Assembly (NCBI GenBank): GCA_000934455.1
Contig: KN882823.1
Coordinates: 53,308 to 97,295 of the forward strand
Reading direction: 5' to 3'
DNA from: Apostichopus parvimensis
Lineage: Eukaryota > Echinodermata > Holothuroidea > Aspidochirotida > Stichopodidae
Length of the DNA: 43,988 bases
Below the pieces are notes generated by a model. It was not told where the DNA came from. It saw nothing but the letters and a program-made list of their open reading frames with translations, and searched no databases. This document shows positions 35,507 to 43,988 of this stretch, one piece after another; within the stretch, counting starts at the first letter, position 1; every line of letters starts with the position of its first letter. The position numbers were made by a program, and so were the translations under genes.

Positions 35507-36097
35507 ATAGAAACCTTCACTTCGAGGTTCTGCATTCATTTGTTGCAACGAAGATATACCCGTTCAAAATTACCCGCAGCTTTTCGTACATATATTTAGA
35601 TATGTTTGAAATTGGTTAAGACATATTTAGCACACTATTTGTAGTATTGTATGATCTACTTTGATCGAAGTTTTCTGTGAAGGCATTAATCGATAACATC
35701 GCACAGTGACAGTTTCGTACAGGGTACATCACACATGCGCTGGAGGCCTATATGTATTATAACTCTGTACACAGTGCAGTGACGGAAATATATCATACTA
35801 TACACTATACTGTTTTGCGTATATTTACTCAAGACTCGCGACGTGAAATTGCTTTTAGTGTAGGCCTACCCATTCCACGAAACGAATTCTGATTTCAATA
35901 GAACGGCTCACGAATCGTGGATAACGTAAACACGAACCAAAATAATGTAGCGTATGTATCATAAGTGAGGTCAACATGCAATCCAAGCATTAAAAGTTAA
36001 GTTAAGGCGTTTGAAGGGAAACCCCTTAACTAGACTCAATCAAGTGTCAGTGTGCAACCCAGTATATGTCTTCGAACTTCCAAGCGATGGCTATTAT

Positions 36098-36190
36098 TTA
36101 TGCTGACGTCACGAGCAATCTGATTGGCTGAAAACTCCGTAATTGCAAACCTGTTTGGGAAAAAACAAATTCGCGTCCCGGTACTGGGTA
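36098..36190 (+). repeat. Inverted promoter-like repeat, arm 2
   Basis: Reads TGCTGACGTCACGAGC, then GATTGGCTG, then TTGCAAACCTGTTTGGG, AAAAAAC and CGCGTCCCGGTACTGGG, matching the reverse complement of 35412-35506 over the TTGCAAAC..GTTTGGG core and the CCGG(G/T)ACT end. It contains a full TGACGTCA palindrome (36104-36111), an inverted CCAAT (ATTGG) and, on the minus strand, ATAAATAA. Element or bidirectional control region is undecided. Confidence 0.6.
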
Positions 36191-37104
36191 TTTTGGGTTA
36201 TTGGTAGGGAAAATTTGTGGTTGGCGGGGGAACTCTGGTATCTGGACAGTGCAAACACGAAGACAAAGAATGAAAACTGCTGTAAATTTGAGATATTGTA
36301 CTTCAGTGTGTGGAACAGAGGCAAGAAGTTCACGAGTTAGGTCCAGTTGGGTCAGCTAAACATTTGGCAATTGGATGTAGCATATGAATTTAACTAAGCA
36401 TTCCATACGTCTGGATGAAGTTACAATGTAGTAAACACAGGTTCCAAGCCGTCAAATGGGTATATTATAAAGGGTAGTAACAATCACCATGGTAACGTGA
36501 TGACGTATTGCCAAACTAATATTACCTACCTAACAGTGAGAGGTTTAAAGTCATGTACAAGACAAATATAACTGAACAATCATTTAAATATTGGTTAAAA
36601 TGGCGAAAATGAACACCCAAATGTCTCATCATCCAATGAGTAGGGTAACGTAATAGTAATCAATCATATATCTATAACAATCCAATCAAGCATTCGATAA
36701 TTAAAGGTAAATTAAAACAAATAAACATATATCGGTACTTATTTATATTAGCGACTAAAATGAATCGTCAAGCAGAAATGTCATATTAATGTATTCCCTT
36801 CTTAAAAAAACAAATGAATCATTGATGGTAATGATTAAATGTTTAAAGAAGAAGCAACAGTAACGTATTAGTAGACATTAGTCCTTTGTATTATAGTTTC
36901 CACTCTTATAAATCCACATATCTAAAAGTTATGACTGCCCCCCCCCCACCCCTAAAAAACCCTAAAACAATGTAACTGACTAGGCCTATTACCCACGCAT
37001 TCTATTTGCATGATTTATCTTCTTCTTTGTCCTGTAGAAGTATGGACCTTGGTAGATGAATTCAACAAGCACTTGTTCCTGAAGACAACCTGATATGATC
37101 GTCC

Positions 37105-37680
37105 TCGCAATCTCAGCAATGTCAGGGCCTTCAAAATAAAGCTGCACGTTTGGTGTTTTCTTGCGAAAGTGATCGGCGCTCTTCTCAGCTTCTGTGTACT
37201 CTACACTGGCTGCCGCTTAAGGACAGGATTACTAGTAGGATTTTGTATGTTTTTAAATCTCTGCATGGTGAGGCTCCCAGCTATTTGATTGATTTTCTTT
37301 CTTTGTATAATACTCCTCTAAGTAATGTTGATGGTTTGAGACGTAGACTCCGCCCCTCATCTGATACCACCAGACTCATGATTCCATACTCAAAGCGTAA
37401 AACTGGTGATAATTTTTTTCAAGTTATCGGTCCCCGTCTCTGGAACCAGCTGCCTGTGGGTATTCATGAAGCGGTTTACGTCTCGGTCTTCAAAGGTCTC
37501 ATGAAAACATTTTTATTTACAGCGTAGTAATGTTTGTATATATTGCTTGTATTTAAGATTGGTGCTTGTTTTTATCGTGTAAGTTATCTTTGTTTCTGTA
37601 AAGCGCTCTGATCTTTTGTAGGGCGCTCTATCAAATACATAATAATTATAATAATCATAATAACAATAATCATAATAAAT
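37105..37680 (+). mobile_element. LINE (CR1/L2-like) 3' end with A/T-rich repeat tail
   Basis: Starts inside the RT C-terminal domain with a frame reading LQNKAARLVF, continues through 37150-37527 and stops at TAG. The untranslated tail has AAAGCGCTCTGATC and GGGCGCTCTATCAAATAC (about 37600-37638), a typical LINE 3' stem, and ends in an ATAATA/ATAATC microsatellite. Strongly 5'-truncated. Confidence 0.85.
37150..37527 (+). pseudogene. LINE reverse transcriptase C-terminal fragment (125 codons)
   Basis: Open frame with the phrases LHWLPLKDRITSRILYVFK, LHGEAPSYL, RLRPSSDTTRLMIPYSKRK and GPRLWNQLPVGI, characteristic of the domain after RT in CR1/L2-type LINEs. It resembles the end of the 6289 copy (GPRLWNALPVDTR) in plan but not closely in sequence, so it is another family. 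No catalytic motifs remain. Confidence 0.8.
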
Positions 37681-38596
37681 GTTCAGTACTATACACCAAG
37701 GAAGATGACTAAATCACAGAACTGTTAACAGTGGCGATAAAATACAGGAAGTGAAGCATAAACACATCCATCATGATGTCACCAGTAATTGATAAAACCT
37801 AGGCCCTCGGTACCTATATTCTCTTGGGCATGCATCCATACCTTACCCCATCGCTACCTCTTCTCTCTAACATAGTGCCTCTAGTCTGATCTCGAACTAG
37901 TCTAGCTGCCTTCTTTTTTTCATTTACCTTCAGTGGTGTAAGAGATATTATCCACCGCTTGATTCATCGAAAACCGCCTTCCTGAATTTTGCATAGGACG
38001 AACTGGGAGGGTGAGGGAATTTGGATCGATATATGTATATATATATATATAATTGTGGCCATCGTCTTCGTTAGTTTTTGCATTTTTATCACCATCGCTG
38101 TTCTAATGTATTGTGTAAATATTTCGTAATATTTCTTGTTAGGGAACTGCTTTATATACATGTTTTTTTTTTCTCATTAAAATTACAATAATCGTTTTTA
38201 ACTAACTAGGTTTGATGCTGATATTTCAAATTTCTTCATTCCGTTCAAAAAGTATTGTCTGATATTACTTCATCGGTATTTCTCCCTGCACCGATTATAG
38301 AGAATGAAACATTAATGTCAGAACGACGTGCTTAGCAATTAGTTACACTGGAAAAGAGAAAACACATGTGTGACAAAAAAACAATCAACATTTTCATGAA
38401 ATTGTACTTGATGGAGTAATAACAAAGAAAATGGAATCTAGATGAGTTTGGCTGACTCAGTTTTGAGATTTCACATTGTGACATAAGTATAGTTTGAAAG
38501 AAGGTTTATGTAACACTGTAGATAAAGTTAAGGTTCGTGGTAGTGGTAGAGAGACGGTACTTTCAGGTTTTCAATGTGTAATTGAACTTGTTTCAG

Positions 38597-38674
38597 CAGT
38601 GGTGTGGTTGTCAAATAAGTACAAACACCACCGACATGACACCAGGAATATTGAAGAATGAACTCTCTCATTAA
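38597..38674 (+). CDS. Tentative terminal exon 15 of the DED-LRR gene
   Basis: Acceptor GAACTTGTTTCAG ends at 38596. In phase 0, as required by exon 14, the next 25 codons read QWCGCQISTNTTDMTPGIL and then KNELSH before TAA at 38672-38674, where an ATTAAA poly(A)-like signal overlaps the stop. The stretch ISTNTTDMTPGILKNEL loosely resembles the TIHTGTSESVQRSVIEL part of exon 11. Support is phase, acceptor and weak similarity only; the exon could be chance. Confidence 0.3.
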   Translation, partial: QWCGCQISTNTTDMTPGILKNELSH

Positions 38675-41600
38675 AAGTCTTTATGGAGTTTACCTGTGTG
38701 GCAATTACTTTAGCGATTTCGGTTGTGATATAAATATAGTACTCGGAGAACGATAATCGGTACGTGAGTGGATATGGATGGTGTCAGTCAAGGGTTCAGT
38801 GTTGGAGTAGAGAGTATATGACGATTTAATTACGCCATCGACATGTCCACAGTGTCAGTACGTCTTCTCATCTCTTGGAAAATTACAAGTGTCTTACGAT
38901 TTAGAACCAAAAAAAAATCGAAAACTTCACAAGAAAATGTGTAAAAAATGACGAAAATAATAATTGGTAGAATACACATTTCAGAGGAGTGATACAACTA
39001 TTAAATTATGTAGACACTTTTATTTCCATATACAATTAAGTGTAAAAGTATGTTTCTTTACGAATCATCAATTTAAAAATTAAGAACATGAATTGTACAT
39101 TCTTTACATTGTAATTCATTTTAATGTATATATTTATTTTGAACTCTTTGATGTATTTTGTATATGTCATACAAAATATTAAGGAATGACAATATTGTGA
39201 GAGTGTTCGGCTTCTAAACGTTGTCTGTAAAATATCCGTTGCATAGACACAATATTAGGACAATATTAATATGTGATTGATCGTTAATGGTATTATAGTC
39301 TTTGTAAATTATACTTATCTTTGACTGATTTCCCAGATCCTCATGTAATCTTATATGAACGGTTGTCATATTACACTGATCTGATTGGTGGAAAGCGAAC
39401 ATGTGATGGTTATACTGCAACTTTTTTTTTCTCAAACGACGATTTTCATTGAACGTAAAAACCATAAGTTAAGGTTAAAGTAAATCATCTGTGAATTTGC
39501 TATTAACTTCATTACACCTTAATTGTGTTTGTGTTTTCATTTCTAATTTTTCGTTCCACGTGATATCACCAACTTTAAAATAGGGCCTAACTTGACCAGA
39601 AGTTAAACGTCAAAAGGTCAATTCATTGATAGACCCGTTCAGAAATATTCTCTACGGATGTACGGAAGTGCATAAATGAGCGGGGAAGTAAAACTTCGAA
39701 ACAGGTGCTGATGATAATAGACGGTTCATGTTACACGGCATGGTGGGTACTCGCATATGTCCTGACGAGGTATGGGTGTCAGGAAACTTGATGCGTAGCG
39801 TCAAAAGCCAATAACTCTGTGCATAGGAAAATGCGAATTTTGACGGGCACCGTAGTTGAAGCGGACAGATGCACGGACAACGTTCCAACCCGTTGGTATA
39901 TAATATGTCGGAAGTTCGTCAGCCTAGTGATACAACTTCATTAATATGAGAGCAATGGCTTATTCAACTGTTTATCAACCAATACATTTACTGTACGGCC
40001 TTACGCTGCAGAAACACGAAAAATTGATTTACTACACTGGAGAGTTATATTGTTTCCCCTCTTTATATTTGGAATACAAGATGTATATGATTTTACCTTT
40101 TTATATAAGTTGTGCTTCCTGTTAACGTATTTGATAACTCCTTTTTATAAACTGTATATTAATTCTGGAATGAATAAATTAAATCAAATCATGGGCTGCT
40201 GCTTCCTTATTTATTACCAAGCAAAACATTTACACTCTTTCAGTGACGTGCGCAAAGGATCACAGGGAAAATACCCCCAAACCCCTTCCCACATACAAAC
40301 TTCCTATCATCATTCGGGTAAAATGTGCAGTCGGGTCATTTAAGCATTCAACCGGGAAATTAGATCAAAACTACGGGTGCATGCCCCACCCCTTCCACCT
40401 GCCTGTCCCTTTTCAGCCTCACACAAAATATTTATTAGTGTACCCTTGTTTTTAAAGAGATAATAATATAGACCTAAGATAAGTTATACTTAGGATAAAT
40501 GCACTATTTGACATCTACAATTTTATTTTTTTGCTGGATGAGGGTGTGGGGGGGGGAGGGGTAAAGGAAAGGGTGCACCCATACCCCTAACATTGGAGTA
40601 GAATTTACAGATCCCAAGGTTTCACCACTCTTTTATAAAATCATTGATTCGCCTCTAGACATACTTCAACTTCAGTAAAGTTTCAGACCCATAAGATAAC
40701 CAGTCGGGAGAGGAGAGCATCCCCCACCCCCACCATCTGTTAACCTTCCAATGTATAGTTTTACAGATGTAGCATTCGGGGGGGGGGTGCAGGCGGTGTA
40801 CTATCGTTATGTAACGCATATAACTACGCCGTTGCCCCTTCCCCCTCCCCTCCTCTACACCACACGACAATATCGACTGTATGAACACAACGGGGTAGAA
40901 GTAACAAAGCTAAGAAATGCCCGCAGTAAATACTACAACCTCGGATGTCTTGTAGACGAAGGAAAGTTTTGCCAAAAAAGCCACTTCCCATACACTCCAG
41001 GTAAATTGCATCTTCACATTCATTATTCTCATGATTTTGAAATTTACACGTCTAAACTTAAAAGGTAAATTAGCAAAATAATCGGTTAAATCACTTTGTA
41101 TGGGAAAAGTAGAACTTTACATTACTTTAAAAGCTCTGCTTTATTGGTTTATACAATGTGAATTGAAGATGTTCAAATTTACGCCACAGGGAATTATGAT
41201 GGTAGCCGTAGCCTACATATGCTGAGGGGAAGTTAGGTGTCAATTAATTTTTACGTTTGCTTTATCATTATTTGTTTGACATGCCAAAAGGGGCATAATA
41301 AGTCAAGCTCATTGGTAGTCGTAGAATCCCCGGATCTAACAATAGTTGTAGCAGATGTGTTGACTTGATTGGTTTGTTGCTTTCAACATTTTCAGATTGT
41401 GGTACCATTTACGATTTGTGCAAATGTTGGAAGGGGATAAATATCATTTAAAGGTGGTCGCTTTACCCAGTCTTGCAATTGTGTTCTGACGAAGTTTTCA
41501 ACCGTACTGAAAATTTGTTTTGCCTGATGACCAATACTCGCAGTGTGATAAACAATGTTCAGTAGTTCAGGATTTATGTTTGCCTGCAACTAAGAACGTC

Positions 41601-42698
41601 GTTGGGTTTATATTTTAACGCAGATGATCATTTTCTATAACAAAAATATCTAGCTTTTTTTATATTAAAGTAAAAAAAATCATATTCGTTGAACAATCAA
41701 GAATTCAAAAGATAAAATGATCTTAAGGTAAATTATCCAAATGCAAAATCTGAAAGTAACATATTTTCGCTACGAATGCGGTGAGCATTTGTTTGTGTTA
41801 CCCGTGATGTTATTGGAAAAACGTAATGAAACTGTATTTAATAGGTACTTTAATTATGTGGTCAATCTGAATGCTTCCCTTCTTCATTATCACATTGTTG
41901 AGGTTCTCTAGAAAAGGAAGTAATTTAGCTGTAAGTGCTGTCTGAGCACGATTTAAAACAAAAGTCGGAACTTTAAGGTCAGCCGATATATAGGTACATT
42001 CGTTGCCGTTTACAGATTGTGCGCTTCAATCCAACCAATTCACTTTTATTTTGCATCGATTAATATTACGTTATTTTCCGCGTATATAATACACCGTGTG
42101 GGTAAATACATATTAACATATATCGGGTGGAGTATCGCGTAGATACCGAGAGTGACAACCGTGGGAACGGTTGAAGGTGAAAATAGTGGTACTTCCCACT
42201 TGAACATAAATACAACTGAATTAAACGACACCATAACTCATTATAGAAACTGCTATACCTCTATCACGTCAAATAAAGAGGAGGATGGGGATCGATAACA
42301 ACACTTAATATACTTACACAACTATTTCAATGATATCATGGAACACCCTCTGACAGCATGATCGTCCGATAGAACTTGTTCGTGAGCGAATCAAATCAAA
42401 AGGATCAGTCTAGGTTTTGATTCATTTGCCAATGTTCTAAATAAAGGACTGTACATATTTTACATGCTGTATATATTACTATGTATACGAAACTTCCTAA
42501 AACAGGAAACTATCTATTCAGGGGTTGTAATACTTCAATTCTACAGGAAGTAAGTAAGACGTTCTTTCATTCCATACTGTGTGTAATTACATTGTGTCAC
42601 ATCGTAACATGAATAAACACGAAGAATCGTCCCGCCATTTTGCAATGTTAAATTTTTAGAGTGTGGAAAGTAAATGAAATAGTTCCAGGAGAGAAAAT
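38675..42698. other. Intergenic or 3' flank, no gene recognised
   Basis: 4 kb of AT-rich sequence with several short frames that lack motifs. A 105-codon frame at 40751-41068 ends its conserved-looking part at a possible donor (CCAG|GTAAAT, about 41000) but has no clear acceptor, so it is not called a gene. C/G tracts lie near 40546 and 40780. Confidence 0.45.
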
Positions 42699-42999
42699 CT
42701 CACCACACTGGAGCTTAGGAGGTTACGTGGTGACTTGATGCAGGTTTTCAAGAGTGTGTATGATTTTCACAATTTATCCTTCACCGACTATTTTATATTT
42801 GCTAATAGTAATTGAAATAGATGTTATTGTCTTAAACTCCAAGAATCACAAAGTAGGATTAATATTCGGCATAACTTTTTTTTCTAATAGGGTTGTGAAT
42901 GAATGAAACGGTTTGCCTGAGACAGTTGTACTTGCAAGTAGTGTGAATGGGTTTACGAATGCTTTGGACAAGCACTTTAAGCATTGTAATCGGATCTGA
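42699..42999 (+). pseudogene. LINE reverse transcriptase C-terminus, broken
   Basis: Reads LTTLELRRLRGDLMQVFKSV, later LKLQESQSRINIRHNFFS, then after a one-base shift in a T run NRVVNE-stop-NGLPETVVLASSV and NGFTNALDKHFKHCNRI-stop. This is the familiar end of a class of CR1/RTE-type LINE pol proteins (RRLRGDL...RxNFFSNRVVxxWNxLPxxVVxAxSVNxFKxxLDK). A stop at the W position, an earlier TGA and one frameshift mark it as dead. It differs in type from the 6289 and 37150 fragments. Confidence 0.85.
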
Positions 43000-43988
43000 G
43001 TGTTTGTGTTTTCATTTTTTTCTCCGATTAGAGTCCTTGATGGGGACTTGAGTGTCCCTCCTGATCTTTTTTTCTACTAAACTTAACAACTAAGATTTAA
43101 TTGACCATCAAAGAAAACAAAAATTCTACCCATGCAGTTTTCATCAACACATTAATTCCCAGTATTAGACTACAGAGTGAGATAACGTTAGTTTCTACCG
43201 TTAACGTAACAAGTAGGTTTGATTCGAATAACCAGTCTATGTTTTACATTACAAGAGGAGCTGTTTGATTTCAAATCAATCATAATTATGCCAAATGGCC
43301 GTGACGTAGCAAGTGTCATAAAGTAATATTAATACATTATATAGTTACATATTTGTATAACATTTATATCGTGATTCGAACTGAAGGTGATAAAAAAAAA
43401 CTGTTAGATATTGTAAAGTAACCGTATTGTACTTTGAAGAACATTCATTTCATCAATTTGTTTAACTACAACTGTACTATAACAAAATATATTTATTGAT
43501 TAAGCTACAGATATCCAGGAGAAATGTTGCATGGAGCCTATTGTGCTTGTTATATATTGCATTGTACATAAAACATGTGACTATGTTTCTTTGTAGTGTA
43601 ATTAGAGAAGTAATAATTCGATTTAATTAAGAGTTTAACGTTAGCGTAGTCGGTTACGTGTTTAGGCACACATAAAGTGTAACTCGTAGTGTTGTAAAGG
43701 ATTATATAAACCGAAAAATTTGTAATTTATTTCTTTATTCGGAACCGTTGGAATTAACGGGAGGAAATTTGAGGGTCAAAAGTGCAAAGGGTGAAAGAAA
43801 TTGCAGGAGGTTGGTAGGAACCTAAAGGATGTATAACATCACTTCATGACGATACCATAAGATGACCTCCGGCACCGGCATAGTGTAAGTTACATATTAC
43901 ATATTACAAACAGTTATATGACAGGAAGTTTAAGTTATGTATTATATGGTACATATTCAGTCTGCAGCCATCGAGCCCCCCCCCCCCC
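43000..43988. other. Intergenic; LINE 3' remnant then AT-rich DNA ending in poly-C
   Basis: The first 80 bp (GGGGACTTGAGTGTCCC region, 43040-43060) is probably the LINE 3' tail. Beyond it no feature was recognised. The window stops inside a run of 13 C (43976-43988). Confidence 0.5.

Larger units (their letters stand above)
32707..38596 (+). other. Candidate intron 14 or 3' flank (5.9 kb)
   Basis: Holds the 45-bp minisatellite (34255-34990), looser related repeats around 33260-33460 and 36580-36860, an inverted promoter-like pair (35412-35506 and 36098-36190) and a LINE 3' end (37105-37680). It is an intron only if the exon at 38597 is real. Confidence 0.45.

Noticed and set aside
35262..36340. 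Two divergent small genes sharing their first residues
   Set aside because: The shared start is the TTGCAAAC core of the inverted repeat read from TTG codons; the frames lose all similarity after about eight residues.
37039..37056. Mini terminal exon after TTTGTCCTGTAG (five codons then TAG)
   Set aside because: Phase fits exon 14, but it is too short to judge and shows no cassette similarity; the 38597 candidate is slightly better.
40751..41068. 105-codon frame with a possible donor near 41000
   Set aside because: No clear acceptor, a low-complexity proline/pyrimidine start and no recognisable motif.

Overview
The window reads as nuclear DNA of an animal, most likely an invertebrate deuterostome and probably an echinoderm such as a sea cucumber. 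It is AT-rich and mostly non-coding. Its genes are split by GT-AG introns, it carries 5'-truncated LINE fragments, and it is full of homopolymers, micro- and minisatellites. The palindrome AGGCCT, usually as TAGGCCTA, occurs about 19 times. The species assignment is inference; the eukaryotic multi-exon structure is seen directly.

The main content is one plus-strand gene rebuilt here from splice sites and reading phase. It has 14 exons from the ATG at 9667 to 32706, with a possible terminal exon at 38597-38674. It encodes a death-effector-domain-like (DED) N-terminus (about residues 20-88) joined directly to three copies of a leucine-rich-repeat cassette. No NACHT/nucleotide-binding exon lies between them. 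The cassette is built from the same exon types in the same order and phases: B about 197-209 nt, C exactly 77 nt, D 56-89 nt, E 96-120 nt. All 13 junctions are phase-compatible. The only disruption is a one-base slip in a 10-A run in exon 2. The architecture suggests an intracellular, NLR-like or adaptor-like innate immune or cell-death protein.

Layout: 1-6255 is intergenic, dominated by two diverged direct copies of a 1.3 kb repeat (511-1795 and 2331-3629). A LINE 3' end with an intact 346-codon reverse-transcriptase C-terminal ORF lies at 6289-7329. A (GATGGT)n microsatellite is at 8297-8497. The DED-LRR gene occupies 9.6-32.7 kb (possibly to 38.7 kb). Its large introns hold an 18-bp minisatellite and a perfect hairpin at 14.0-14.3 kb; a tandem duplication (23.3-25.1 kb), a broken reverse transcriptase (25.6 kb) and a 120-bp minisatellite with a 50-N gap (28.5-29.2 kb) in the 8.4 kb intron; a 745-bp TTAA/terminal-inverted-repeat element (31.5-32.2 kb); a 45-bp minisatellite (34.25-34.99 kb); an inverted promoter-like repeat pair (35.4 and 36.1 kb); and a second LINE 3' end (37.1-37.7 kb). 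Another LINE C-terminus ends the tract at 42.7-43.0 kb, and the window stops in a run of 13 C.

No rRNA, CRISPR array or convincing tRNA was seen. Functional statements rest on motif recognition by eye; no database search was run.
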